This document shows positions 27,001 through 42,000 of a DNA stretch of 64,000 nucleotides, one piece after another (position 1 is the stretch's first letter; each line of letters opens with the position of its first letter). A program made the translations under genes and the position numbers. Source of the DNA: Edolisoma coerulescens (taxonomy: Eukaryota; Chordata; Aves; Passeriformes; Campephagidae); the NCBI GenBank assembly GCA_013397115.1, contig VWZW01007700.1:89413-153412 (forward strand), read 5' to 3'. Below the pieces are notes generated by a model that saw nothing but the letters and a program-made list of their open reading frames with translations, did not search any database and had not been told where the DNA came from.

Positions 27001-30000
27001 AACTGGAACAACTCTCAGTCACCAATTCCTTGCTTTGTTTATTTAATTTCCCTTCTATTTCATCACATTTAATATTTTCAGTTACCAAGAGCTGAGTCAG
27101 AGGTTTTGCAAACTGTTCCTGAGAGGTAGGATTACTTTCTACTAAAATAGGTTCAATAGTATCCCCTCTTGCTAACAACTCACTGCTTTCCCCTCCAAAA
27201 TCTTCTGGATTAACTTTGACTTCAGTCTCTTGATATTCAAACACTCTAAAGTTTTGAGGTTTGGACTGCCCACATTCTAACATACTACATAAGTTTTCAG
27301 ATTGTTTTATTTCACCTTTCACTTCTGTAAAACCTAACACAGAGGAGTCACACTTAGCTACACTGCTTTCTTCATCAATAATGCATGCTATCTTTGGTAG
27401 TGCAAGGATATTTTCGAAGTCTGACTTCCTTTGAGATAAATTACTACCATTTTCCTCCTGATGCAGTTTGCTTTGTAAATATACCCCCTCCTTTATAGCT
27501 ATTAATTTTACATTTTCTGCACTGTGGAGTAGCTCTGACAATTCAGCTACTTCTAAAACACTTCCTCTGTTAAATTTCATAGCTAGTTCAATAGTTGGAG
27601 CTCTGGTTATATTCATGTCTTCAATTTTGAGCTGTTCATCTTTTGGAAAGACTGACAATAAATTTCTGATTCCTTCAGTAGCAGATACGGGTAAGTAACG
27701 CCTAGAGACTTTAACAGTCTCTGGTTCACATTCTCTGTTCACTTCATCTTTTGTTTGCGTATGTTGTTTCCCCAGAATCTCTTCACTGTCATATTTTATT
27801 CCAGACCACTGAGAGTGTGCAGAGATCTCAATAGCTCCAGCTGTATTAGTTAATTCGATTACATTTTTTGATTTATTTTCAACTACTTCATTTTCTATCA
27901 ACACATCAGATTTTTCCTCAGAATCTTCGCTTTGAAGCACAATGCACTGCTCAGATAGCAAATGAGTAACACTTTGCGGAACAGATGCTTCTCTGGGAGT
28001 TTTTCTCTGTGCTAATAATCTCTCTTTCTCTGCTTTCACTAATTTACCACATTTTTCATGTGTACCTTCATTATCAACAGCTCTAATTAAGGTTACATTC
28101 TCCTCTGTTTGCTCTACCACACTACATTTTTCTATCCGATTCTGAGGCTTGAAACTTTGTAACATAAAATCTGCTGAAGAATCTCCCTCTTCACTGTGCA
28201 CGTCCTCACCATCTCCTTTCTGTTCTTCCATGTCTTCTGATTTGTATGCTGTTGCTCCAGTTAGTTCTCTGTTCTCAGTTTCCATATCCTCAGAATTCTC
28301 CTCCAAACAATCTTTGTTAGTTTCCGTGTTTGTAATTAAAGTAGCACCTTCAGCTTGCTTTCTTTCAGCATCTCTCTCCTCCTTGCTTGACATCTTTGGA
28401 CTGATACAAATATTCTTTTCATTCCAACTCAGATTCCTAAGTGAGATTTCTGCATCAAAACCATGCTCACATGATTTTCTCTGTCTGTTACACTCATCAC
28501 CAGGGTTGATTACACCGCAACTCGGAGGCTGAACTTGGTCTTCTTGTAAAATATCCTCCACTGCAGAAGTACTGCAATCATCTTCTTCATCACTGGAACC
28601 TGTGACTTCTCCAAAAAACATACCCTTCAATCAAAAAAAAAAAGTTAATAATCTAAACCCTGGTATTAGTTTTAATGCCTACTTTTCTAAATAAATACAC
28701 TTAAGGCCCTGACATGCAGTGGTTTTGAGAGATTAAGGCTGGACAACAGAATTACAACCTTCTCCATCACTGTTCTTCATAGCAAATATAAGTACCTCTG
28801 TAAAAAGTAAGAGACTTCTTTATCTACCTAGTTGCATTCTAAGATTACTGGAAAAGAGCATTTGAGTAGCATTTAACTTTCAAGCTCTGGAATTTTGAAC
28901 ACAAATTGGGACTTTAAGTCTGCACCATAGGTAAGTTATGACAGCAAGGTGAGACACAGGTGACTGTGTACTGGTTTTAGCTAGGATAGTTAATTTTCTT
29001 CACAGTAGCTACTGTGGGGGAATCCTTTGGATTTGTGCTGAAAATGGTGTTAATAATACAGAGATGTTTTCACTATTGCTGAGTGGTGCTTGCACAGCAT
29101 CAAGGGATTTTCTGCTTCTCCTCCTGCCACACTGGTGAGGGCAGTGGGGGTGCTTGGGAAGCTGGGAGGAGACACAGTTGGGAAAGCTGACCCCAACTGA
29201 CCAAAGAGATATCCCATACTGTTATGGCATCATGTTGACCATATAAAGGGAAGGAAAGAAGAAAGGGTGGGACATTTGGAGTGATGACATTTATCTTCCC
29301 AAGTCACCATTACGCATGATGGAGTCCTGTTGACCTGCCTGCTCATGTGAAAGAGTGAATGAATTCCTTGTTCTGCTTTGCTTGTGTGCACAGCTTTTCC
29401 TATTAAACTGTCTTTATCTCAACCCACATATTTTCTCACTTCTCCCCAGGATTGTGCTGGTGGGGAAGTAAGCAAGCGGCTGTGTGGTACTTAGTTGTTG
29501 ACTGGGGTTAGACCATGACACATATACTTCTGAAAATTACGGTTTTGCACAGGCAGTATGCTACAAAGTAAAAACAGTATCCATATGGATCTAAACACAC
29601 AGAGACCCTTTCAGTGCATGAATAACTAATACTGATACTAAAGAAAAAAAAAAGCCCAGTAATATATAATCATTATTTCTTCAGTAATTTTAAGACCAAG
29701 TTAAGTCCCAGGTCAGATGCATCCTTAAACTCACCTGTGTAGTCAGTGGTGAAAGCTGTACTGGAGAAAGCAGAGCAGGGAGAGGCCTGGCCCAATTCAA
29801 TATATCCATCACATTTTCACCTGGGTCCCTCTCCTGATCAGTGAAGTCTGAAGTGCTGTACTCCCTGCCTGTCTGTATTATCGCATCTACAGTTTTATCC
29901 TCACCACTGTGCAGACATTCTTCAGTAGTCCTGTTCTCAGCACAATCATCTCCAAAAGGCTCAGTAGTTGTTTGAATTATCATTGCTGTTACAGAATTTT

Positions 30001-33000
30001 GCTTTACAGCACTTTCCACTGAAGAACACCAAGGTAGCGTTTTACCATCACACTTCCTGATCTTTTGGTGGATTTGTACAGTATCTAAGACAGAAAAATG
30101 TTGTTAAGAATTTTTCCCCTCCCATTTTTGTTTACAGAGATAATATAGTAATAAAAATGCAATACCATATTTTCAAGTGATGTTTCCATAGAAGATCTTA
30201 GTCACTTTCAGAAGTGCTTTCCTTATAGAGATGTGATGCTGTTATTCACAATTATTTTTTCATTACAAAGGTGTATGTGTGTGCAAAGAGCTTCTCCCCA
30301 AACACTTTCTGACTTGGATCATTAAAACATTCCCAATTTTTCCTATCAGGAAGGGCCATTCCTGGTAAGACTGGAGGTCCATATGTTTTATTTCAGTCTT
30401 TTCCCAGTAACTCATAGTCATGAAAAGCAGGACAACCACGCACAGACACTCCCCACTTAGGCTGTAATTCTCAGCTTAAAGCAACCTGCAGGTTTCAGCC
30501 AGCAGCTGTACTTCCAGGCAAGTTACAATTATACCCTGCCATAAATACAGCAAGGGAGCTCTTGGCTACACTTCTAGTTTATGATTTAATATGCATATGC
30601 TTTTAAATTGTTTAAATACTGAGTCTAATCACACAAGATTTTGTCTTTAATGATATTATTTAGTCAGAGCTGAACCCTCAATAAAAAAAGCCCCACAACG
30701 TACCTATGCACAAAGGAGTCTGAACCACTAAGATAAAGATACTGAGCAGCTGACAACCCTTCCAAGATGTCAAATATACAGTTTTACAGTTATTCTAACA
30801 ACAAGAAAGCATATCCAAATGCTCTGTGTGAATCTTTGCATTGTACTTTTGTTTTGTTACTTTTCAAATCACAGTTTTTACTATTATACAGTAACACATT
30901 TCTTATGCAGACAAAACGCATTCATCCAGGAAAGTCTAAAGACAAATAATTTAAATTTATTATAATTGTGCTAAATACTTCAAAAAGGGAAAAGATGGCT
31001 CAGTTTCCTGAAATTTAAATTCTATGATTTTATAAAATGAAAATATTACCTCCAATAAGACAGTAGAAATCAACAATCCCAAAACCCCAGTGTATCACAT
31101 GGAACTAAAAACTACTCTGTAGTATTTGCAATTCTTATATGACACTGTATGTGTGATCTTGTTTATAGTGTTCACAAACACTACTGGACACAAAATCAGA
31201 AGTATTCAAGCAAGAGATCAAGCCTGTTCTGTGTACACATGGGTACCGTCTGCAGTGAACCACTTGGATCTTGTGACTAAATTTTGCCTTAAACAAGCTA
31301 GTTTAGATTTAAAGGAGAAACTGCTGTTAAGCAATTTAACTGCAGAGGCAGGGTAGGGCTTTTTTAATGCCAGTTTCTCTCACACACCACTAGCCACTGT
31401 GTGAAGCTGCAAAACTCTGAAAGTTTACTCAGAACCTTTGTTCAGAAACTTTTTCCAGCCACCCGAACACACACTCTCACACCCCTGCTTGACACTGCCA
31501 GACTTCCAGGATCTTCTAGAAAGAAGATTGTACGTGTCCAGAACTCTTCCTGGAGGAGGTACTAGGGTGTTAACTGGAAGAATGAGGATTATAAAAACTC
31601 TAATTTTTGATGCTTATGCAGGCCTCCACCTCTGATGGACTCCCACTGTGTACTGCAACCATAGACCACGATCACCCACACATCACTGGAGCCAGAGGTG
31701 GTGGTTATCTTTATCTTTTCTCCTCTATTTTTTCTTTCCAGTTTTCCTCTCTTAGGGTGATCATACACTTCAGAACAGCTATACACCTCTTTCCATTCCC
31801 TTTCCAATCCACAACAGTGTTTTCCATTTATGGTTTCAAAGCACTTTTAATAAAATGTGTTGTTATATCAATTATTTAGCGTTTTTCTACTTTAATGCAC
31901 CCCAAGGGATCCTTCAGCAACCAACCTGGTTGCCTTGCCTCAGAGGCAGGTAACAATACCATCCCACACTAGAAAGAGCAGCACATGCACAAAATGGTTT
32001 TGAGCAGGGGATGTATTAATTTAATTGGCACAACTTGCATTCTGTTGGAAAAAAAAATAATTTGTGTGCTTCATCACTGCTCTCTGTGTTAATCCACTAC
32101 TACAACTTGCACAGATATTCCTGAAGCAACATTAATGGTATTTACAATATTCAAAAATATTAATTTAACTTGATAGGTCAAAATAACCTCCTCAGCATTC
32201 AGAAAACTTTTAAGCACATTCTGATACATCAGCTCCACCAAAAGAGTAAATAAGAAAAATTGATCAATAACCCTATTTCAAAGACCCATCTCAGTCACTT
32301 CATGTAGCAGCTCCATGTAAAAATCTCCACTGCTGCACTGGACACCAGGAGGAGGGAGAAACTGATCAGCCTGAAGGGCCCTAGTACACCATTTTCACCA
32401 AAGATAAGTAAGCTCTGCCATCTCCTTTACATATTATAAGTATTAAGATAATACTTTGGTTTATAAAACCATTTACAAGCCACAGTCACACAGAGCTTCC
32501 AGGATGTTCTAAATTTTCTCAGGAAAACCCACATTCTTTTTACAATTTCAGTTCCATTAGATGATCCAAGGGAAAAGGAAGTCTTTTGACAAGCAGAAAC
32601 AAAGAAAATAAGGAAAATCCAGAAGCTGGTTCTCTCTTAGATTTTTTTGATGCTGTTTTGTGCCAACCATTTCAAAGCTCAGAATTTTCCCCACACTAAA
32701 GTGGGCAGCAACACAGTTACATATTTTGCCCCGTAAGAATTCCAATTAGACAACTACAAAGTTTACTTTTACTTTTCACAGTGAACTACACAATAGTACT
32801 ACATTATTAGGAACTTTACATCCTATCTATACTATCAGAATCAGTCATGCACTTACATCAAGTCCAAGAATATTGACACATATCATCCATTTGAAAGTTT
32901 CCTCTGAAAAATGGATCAAAGATATAATCTCTGAATAACTAAGAGATTCTCCAAACTTCTCTACTCATCCCTTTCCAACCCAGTCCCTGATAATTGCATT

Positions 33001-36000
33001 TCTTTAGGAATGAGATACTTTTCTCAGTTACCCATTTATCTGTAGGAGGAGTTGTCATAGCAATTTTTAAAGATTCAGCATAAGTTTCTTTATTGGAAGT
33101 GTCAACTCTTTGGCACCTTGGCCTGAACCTCAGGTCCACGAAAAGCCCTACTAATATTGAGCCCATATCATTGTGAGGATCCTCTCAAAGATCGTATTTT
33201 GCAGACGAATTTTACTTTACCCAGAGAATCACACTCTTGTTCATCGTGTGAGTCAGTGAAATGATTAAGTTTTCTCCTGAAATCTACAACCTAGAATCTA
33301 GTTCATGTAGCTTCAAACCCTCACATTGCTGCCTTCTCTCACTTCTGAGAGAAGATTAAGACCACTCTGATCTGAAAACACCATCAAAATCTATCATGTA
33401 CTACTCGAAATACTTTCTTGATGCAGAGTGGAGAAAGAAGCAGAGATGAAATAAGTGATCCAATGCTAACATTGGTTGCTTTGGTACTAAACAAATTGAA
33501 TTTTAAAACTCAAAACTTTACTCTTGATTGTCCACATTACAAGGCAATTCACCATTGCAAGTTGTCCTCTCCTCACTCCAAGCAACAAAGCAACTTTTTG
33601 AAACAAGTCATGTGTTTTTTTCCTCTCAAGAAGGACCAGATTAAGATGTGGTATTTTATAAAAATAATTAATCTAGCCATAGAAACTCATCTGATTTACA
33701 GCAAAACCTCATCATTATCAGCACAGAGATTGCAGATGCAGATTGCAGTAGCAATCTGTGATTGCAGACTGCAGTAGCAACTGCACACTTCCCAGGAACA
33801 AACAGTGCTGTTTCTCTGAGAAAAAAATTCCTCCGCAGAAATTTTTTAATGCCCTGACAATGAGGCAGAATTTTTCAACCTGTTCCCAATTATGTGAATT
33901 TCAGGATGCTTCATACACTAGCTATTCTTTGAAGCTACAGACAATATTCTGTTTTCTGAGATAGCAAATCCACATATTCCAGGATATGAAACGAAGAACT
34001 ATGGTGAACACTGCATACCCAAAACTAAATATGCAATGCTACATTATGTTGTATCTCAAGGTGTTATCTTGAGAGATTTTCATATGGTTTTAAAGACAGA
34101 AAAGAAGTCTGCTTCTCAAAGCACTCATGTTCTATGGACTTAAATCTCAAGACCATAAAACATATATATCCCTGGGGATTCAGTCTCATCTTTGTGTTTC
34201 ACATACAATACCACTGTGTTTATCTCCTTTTATCTGATATTAAAGCAGACAACTCCACTGTGCCCCTTTCCATCTCTGCTTTTAAGATCTACATGCAGCT
34301 TCTCCCCTATCCTGAATCCCCAAACAAAAAAGATGAGCAGATAAGATGGGTATAGCTCAGTAGTAAGCCAAATTTAGCTCAGAACCCAGTTACAGAATAC
34401 CTCTTGAAGAGGGCTAGCTCCTCACAAACATGGTCTTAGCATGTCCCTTCAGTTCATCTCACCATAACATACGAACAGAGTGTGTTAGAGAACCCAAATA
34501 ACCAAAATATTCAGCACCCAGCTGCAAGATTCTTCAAATGCTTCTTTAAATGTTTATTCACAATGTAGGCCCAAACTATATGAGACAGAATTTTCCAAAG
34601 TCTAAAAAACCATCAATGTCTTATTAACCTTAGATTACAGCCTAAGGTTACTGGTCTGATGGTCAGATGCAGATATTGTCAACTTTATTACTGGTAGATT
34701 TGTAACAATACTACCAAATGCTTTTAAATTAAGTTTAGCAAACCCCTGTTATCCTATGAGGCTTTCACAACAGCACATTTGGAAAACCTCATAAGTCTTC
34801 CAGTTTTCATATATAAACACATTCTTCAAGAAAATCATTCAAGGCGGTATCAACCTTAGCAGAACAGAGAAGACACTGATCATAATGCAAAGCTTTGAGT
34901 ATTTTACAGCACATTTGAATGTATGAAGAAATCTGTCAAAAGAAGTACATTTCTGAAAGACTAGATCCAGGCAGCAGATAAATTGCCATTCTCTGGAAAA
35001 GATACTGCCATCAAGCCGACCTGCTCTCTAAGTCAAAACTATTATAAGATGGGACAAGAAATTAAGGCAAACTCATTAAGATCCCTTTTCTCCTAGAAGA
35101 TTGCACCTGTAAACATAAGCACTTTGTTACTTTGATTTCAAGGTAATGGCCACTTTCATATGAGGCTGAATAACAAGATGGTTGTTCTAGGCTTGAAGAG
35201 GGAAAAAACCAAACCAGTAACAGAACAAAATATGTATTTCTATGAAATCTAACCATTCCAACAAAAGCATGTTCTGAGCTTAGAATTTTCTCCACACAGA
35301 AGTGGGCAGAAAGAACGACTGGCTAGAAGAGACTGCTACAGATAATTGCTTCCTTTTATGAAAGTACTGCAGTTTCCTTGAGAAGAAATGAATAGGAAAG
35401 ATGGGACAGGACTTCTGGAACCTAAAGTTCCTCTTCTGGTGGATGGCAAAGGGATTACTCTGGAACCTGATACCCCTAAAATCATGTCTATTTTAAACTC
35501 CTCAGTTTCTTGTGCTTGTTCTTGTCATTTGATTGACCCTTGATCAAGACATTAAATTCAGAATTGCAGGGCACAAGTGTCTAGCTCAGTTTTGGAGCTG
35601 AAGCTACATATCTGCTGCCTTAAACTCATGGAAGCAAGGCTGATTAACAGGTTTATGAGCTGGTTCTTATATTTTGGCCCCTCTTAAGTGGATTCCACTG
35701 GAACACATCTGAAACCAGATTCATTGGGATCTACACTAGTATCAAATTTTCAGACTTTACAGGGTCTTTGAGAAGTTTATCTTCAAAGCTCTTAATGCAG
35801 CTGGGTTATCCCAGGCAGTATCTCTACACCTCTAGTTGCAGAAAAATCAAAGTAGTAGGGAAAACGAAAAAAACCAAAAAAGCTTAATAAAAACATTCTG
35901 GAGATGCAACATAGAAATTAATGCAGTTTCAAGGCACCTATTACTCTCAAGTGCAGAAAGAAAATTGTATCTGCTATGTGAAGTTAAAGCAGTTCAAGTT

Positions 36001-39000
36001 TGCTGTGAATATGTATGTGGATAACTACGCAGATTATTTTTTATTATTATCTGAATATCACATTGCAATGAAGAAAATCTGAATATCACATTGCAATGAA
36101 GAAAAAGCTTCTTCTGTAATTCAACTATGTTACCGCGTATTTATTTCAGACTAAAAAGAGCCCAAACGCCCCATCATTCACATTATATGCTACAGAGTTT
36201 ATAATGATATAATAATTATGGTTTAAACATGAGATGAGTTCTGACTACTTATGAACAGTAAAAGAATTTGATTTCTCGATTGCAACAGCAAATTACAAGT
36301 TTCAAGTTTACTTACCCATTCAAGTTAATTACGGTTCAAGTTTACTGACCCATTCAGATTAATATTTGAATTATTTTCAGATATTCTAATCACACGTGTA
36401 CTTGACCAGACAATCACCAAGGAAAGTATTTAAGTCTTTCAAAAGGGTTTTATGCAGACAGTACCCAACTGGAACCTACCTTCTGTAACAGTTAGTCTTC
36501 TTTTGTTAGACCATTCCTTATCCCAAATAGAAGCTGAAAGAAAGTACCAATATTGCCTTTTGGTCAGAAAAAGAGAGAGCATGAAGAAAATTTCAAGACT
36601 TTGCATGCCATTGTACCTAAGACAGGATCATTTTTCTCATTCTCTCTTTTTCCTGTTGCACTGTCAATGCACATCCAGAGTTCTTCTAACAAGAGCTTCA
36701 CTCTTCCTGTTAAAATAAATAAATAAAAATATTTATTTATTTAAAATAAATTGGTAAATTTATGTTCTTTACTCAGAACACAACAAAATGCCTACAACAA
36801 AACACAAAATACTCACAACAAAAATTAAGACAAGGCACAAGCTTCAGTGAAAGAAAAATGCTAGATGCCAGTTAGGGAATGGATCCTGTACTTTAGAGAA
36901 GGAGAATGCTTTAGCTTTTCCTCTTTTTAGGGAGTACTGCAAAAAGTTGTAGCAGCCCCCAGAGTAAAATATAAAAGCAAACTCAAATGTAGCATTAGTG
37001 AAATTAAATAGCTCTGTAAAACAAATCAAGTTACATGAACTTGGGAGAAAATCTTCTAGGAAGATGTGTATCACATTTATGCTCTCTTAGTAATAATTCA
37101 TCTTAGTCTTATCATGTAATAGCACCATGTATCCGAATAAATTATCAGGCCACAACACTAGGAGACACTGTCTACAGTCCTAACAGCACCATTGTCAAAC
37201 AATCTGGTTTCAGAGACAGAAGGGCAAGTGGAGAGGGAAGAACAACACAAAACCTCAGTAAAATACACAAGCACCTCATCTGCTTATGCCAAAACTATCA
37301 TCAGACCCAACAATCCAACAATCAGGAGCTGAGACTGTTTTTGTGCAAATTCCCTAAGTCAAAGGCCATAGAAAACTGCTATTATTTTAAGAAGAGGCAT
37401 ATTAAAAAAACTTCAGCACACAGAGGAAAACCTGCCAAATTTTGCTAAACATCTAATAACAACACTAACATTTACTCATTACTAATAATTCCTTGCTGCT
37501 ATTTGAAGCTCAAATTAATGCTCAGATATTAATTTTCCTATTTTGCCATTGAGTAAAGCTCAAAGAATAAAACTGGGTACCAATTCAGTACAACCCAAAA
37601 GTAAAAAATATGCCAAGACAAACAGAAACTGACTTTTCTGGCTTTTTCAGAAAATTTAATTTCTGCAACAAACTTATTGCAAAGCAAGAAATAGAACAGC
37701 GAAGTTCTTTTGCCTCAAAACTGCCTTCAGAATACCTAAGCAGTTCAAAAGCCTTTTAAAAGGCTACAAAAAATAAATTTGCTTAAAGTTTGGCCTCGGT
37801 ACTTTAGAGGAAGATTTGAAGGAGTTGGCTCCATTACAGTTAGATTCAGATAATTTGTAGCATGTATTTTAGATCATTAGGGAAAAAAAAGTCAGTAGGA
37901 TAAGATACAGCTATACCTCCTCTATTTCCACTTGACTTACCAAGTCTCACATAGAAACTGTAGCAAATTACTCTCCTATTTGGTCCTTTATAATTTCAGT
38001 GAGCTTCAGAGGGATTGTTTGTATTTTTTTCATTCTGTTTGCATTCTGTTTTATAATTGCACATCAGCTGACTTCACATGTGCACAGGGTAGACTAGTCA
38101 TTTTTATGAATCAAGTATTTTCCTTACTGCAAAACTGAAAATAGTAATCTATTACATTCGTCCTTCATCAGAGTAACCTACTTGTATCAATCACATCTGC
38201 TCTTATAGCACCTTGGCAGTATCCTCTGCTTCCAAAAATGCAACTCCAGAAGAGTTGCAATAAACTCCTAACAATTGGTTCCACACAGAGAATGGGCTTG
38301 CAAAAAGTCTTACCTTTGTCTATATCTGTTGCAAGGGCTTCACTTGAACTCTGAGTTTCTGCATGCTTAACTATTAAAAAGAGGAGAGGTGGAAAGAAAA
38401 TGTTCAAATGGAACAATACCACATACAAATCTGAAGGCATTCAAAGGTAAACACTTACCTTTTCTGCACTTCTCTTTAATTACACCATTAAGTTTTCCCT
38501 GTTAAAATTAAGAAGTACAGAATTTTTACGCCATACATATTTTTTAGAGCATCAACTCTTAAAGAGCATGAAATCTATATCAACATTTCAAAGGTCATTC
38601 TTCAGTTGGAAAGTTTTTCTCTTACGGTGAATTGCTATGTTTAGTTACTCAATATCACCCCAAAAATGTAATTTTACTGTTTCAGCATCTCTTACACTAA
38701 TAGCTTCCTTTCTTTCCCCCAAAAATACTAAAAGAAACTTCACCCAAAGACAAGGAAAGCCTTACTTGTGCTTTTTTTAGCTCCTTTTCAAGCCTTTTCT
38801 TTTCAGTTTTCAGTTGTCTGAAGTCCTGTGTATGCTTTGTTGCAGCCTCTTCAAAAAAGAGAAGCAAAATTCAATTAGAAACTACACTATAAGAAGCCAC
38901 TAATTTAAGTGGTGCTGGTCACTAGTTTGCAAATCAAATTACCAGAAAAAAACAGATAGTACAAAATACAAATTTATTGAAGTTATATTATGATTCATTT

Positions 39001-42000
39001 AGACAACGACTCACGTATACAAGTATGTTGCCTTCTACTGCATAATTACTGTTTTGAACCACTGCAATACATTTATTAGTTTTCTCAATTATATGCAAGA
39101 ATGAAGACTGGGTCATATTGTAATAATATTGTACTGTAGAACAATATACACCAAGTGAAAAAAGGACATAAAATTGAGGTGCAAGGGGTTTTTTTACACC
39201 TTTTACTCTTATTTAAAAGAGCTCTGGTTCAAAGATGAAAACACCATAGCCGGCTGCATTAAAAAGATACAGACAGGACTCAAGACTAATAGAGAAGAGG
39301 ACCTTATCTCTTATGTCTAACAGACACCTGGGAAGAGTGCAGATGGGCAGAAATAGAGGGTACAGGGTAGGTGAGAACTGAAAGTGAGGTTCCTAGGAAA
39401 ATTCTCAGGTGACAGAGTCAGCTGAGAGAACTCCTGAGAGTTCAGCTGGATGACTTATACATGGATAGGAAAGAAAAGAAACTGAATCTTCCTGTTGATC
39501 AAATCAGAAGAGAGCATATTAAAATAAAAGGTGTTTAAAAGGAACCCTGGGTGGTAGGCTAACAGAAAACCAATCATGGCAAAATTTCACACTGACAAAA
39601 GATACAAGGTCTGAGACATTTAATGGACATACAAAAAAAGAGATAAAATAGTCACTGAAATTGGACCTAACACATACTCTCAGTATTTTGTTCTAGTTCC
39701 GCTAGAATTTGAGATTTTGGAGGTAAGTGTGTAAAAAACCTGGCTGTCCTGTAATGGAACTCCAAAATTCTCATCACAATAAATACCTTGTACATGTACT
39801 TTACAGTAGGATTCAGGGGGTTTCTAACACTAAGATATAAGGCACTCAGTTCACTGACTATGGTAAGCACAGCTATAATATGCATGATATGAATGCAAGT
39901 ATCTGCCTAGCCAATTGACAGTACAGCAAGTGAAGTCTCAAAAAGTCTTATGTGCATCCACACTCTACCAGCAAAACAAGAAAAACACAGTGCCAAGAAG
40001 ACAATGCTTTCTCTCCATGTAAAAACAAAGCAAGCAAACAAACTAACCAACCAAAATACAAGTGCCAGAATATTTAAAAATCAGAAAACATGCATCAGGA
40101 TCACCATATACTTAAATATGAACATAAACATGAAGAATCCTGCCAGGATTCTTAGAACACTGGAGCACATGCCCTATGAAAACAGGCTTGTTGAACTAGA
40201 CTTAATTAGCCAGAGGGGAAAACATAACAAATCTTAGAAAAAATCCAAGAACAGCTTTCCTGTACAAGGAGGTATCAAGAAGATGAAATGAGACTGTTCA
40301 CTGCTGCATAGTAGACATTCGGTGTAGACTGAAACATGAGAGTTTCCAACTAGTTATAAGGAAAAACACGTTACTGAATCAAGTTGCCTGGAGAGGCTGG
40401 TAAGACTCCATCCTTTGAAGTTTTCATGACCAGAAGTTCCCTTCCAACTTCATCTACGTCCTGTGCCTAAGACACTCAGCAGAAAACATTCTGCAGGAGG
40501 GCTGATGTAAACCAGAGACTAAGCAGCCCACATAGTACTGCCCTGCCTTGCTCCTTGGGCATCAAAGTTAAAGTCACAATTCCTCTGGATAGAAAACGAA
40601 AAAAGAGGTTATGTTACTGTACTGTTGTCCCACTCAATGTAGAAAGTTACCTTCAAGTTTTTTCACTTTTGTTTCCAGTTTCTTTCTCCTGTTAAAGAGA
40701 ACACATTAATAGATCATTTTTTAAAATATAATTATACTGCATGAAAAGCCAGAAAAAAATAAATCTAGCCATTCAGAGAAAACACACCTCCTATACCCAG
40801 GACCTGTGAGACCAATGAGTCCCTGAAGCTGAAAAATTTAATTGGTGGCATGTTGCTGACTTTCTCACACAAACAGCTGTATCTGTTACAGAGGCAAAGT
40901 TTGCTTTTAAGAGAGTCAATCCACTAATCCACGTATATAAATATACCTTTAGCTACAACTTGGAATTAGAAACACAACCCCAGAAAACTGGCTTCTGTTT
41001 TTTGTATTTCTATGATATAATGCACATAGGTTAGTTTTACTCCTTAGAAAGAATCAAGCTTTGCTTACAATGAATAATATCTAAGCAATGAGATAATCAG
41101 GAATAGCCTTCAGGATCACTTATGTCCCACAGCTTTTTGTTCAGAACATCCAGGTGCTTTAGACTAAAGCCAAACCAAAAGAAAAAACATTATGCATCCC
41201 GAACAATTTTGACTTCAGCATTTCCAAGCCTGCCTTACATGTAAAACACACACAACTGGCAAATAAATAAATAGAAAAGTAAGCATTTCTATTATTTTCT
41301 TCTGTTAAACTCCAATATCCCAGAATTTGTTTTTAAACTGTTGTGGTAAGTAGAGGATTCTACCAATGCTCACTGATCATCTTCATGAAGCAGAACACAG
41401 TTCATCTATTCCCCATATTAAAACCTGTGTAATAGATTGAGATTTACTGTCTAAGCCTTTCTGGATGTTCAGGCTTTAATTACCACTTCAGACATTAACC
41501 AGAATATATTCCAAAACCCACTCATAAATGGGATGATTGACCACCTTTTTTATGTTCAGTAGTTAAAGCATTTATACTATAAAGTAATAGACCAATGATT
41601 CTGTGCCTTCTCAGCCTGAAAAGGTTCATACTTACTTTCCTATATGAGGGCATTGACAGTCAAGCCATAGGTGAGAATTTCAGCAAAATTCCTCATAAAA
41701 CATCTTTACAGAAAAAAAAAAAAAAGTGGGGTGGAGAGGGGGGAGAGTTGTCCTTTAGAAAACAGGAAGTAAAAAACTTCTGTTTCTCTGTAGATTATCT
41801 TCAAGTGAATGCACAGAAGTACTACATCTACAGTGCATGGATATCGGAAGCAAGATCAATTGACACAGGAAGACTACAGAGATGCTGTTTACCATTGCAG
41901 GGAGAAGACTCATGCAGCCAAAGCTCGATTAGAGTTCAAGCTGACCAGTACTCCAAAGGGCACAAAAAGGGCTTTTCAAAATATCTTAACAGCAAATGGA

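Larger units (their letters stand above)
30085..36616 (-). other. ICE1 intron 11, 6.5 kb with no recognised mobile element
   Basis: The longest intron stretch free of recognised elements. It holds two short tandem duplications (36050-36105 and 36301-36368) and a pyrimidine-rich stretch near 31690-31810. A minus-strand open frame at 32939-33166 has no recognisable domain. Confidence 0.55.
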
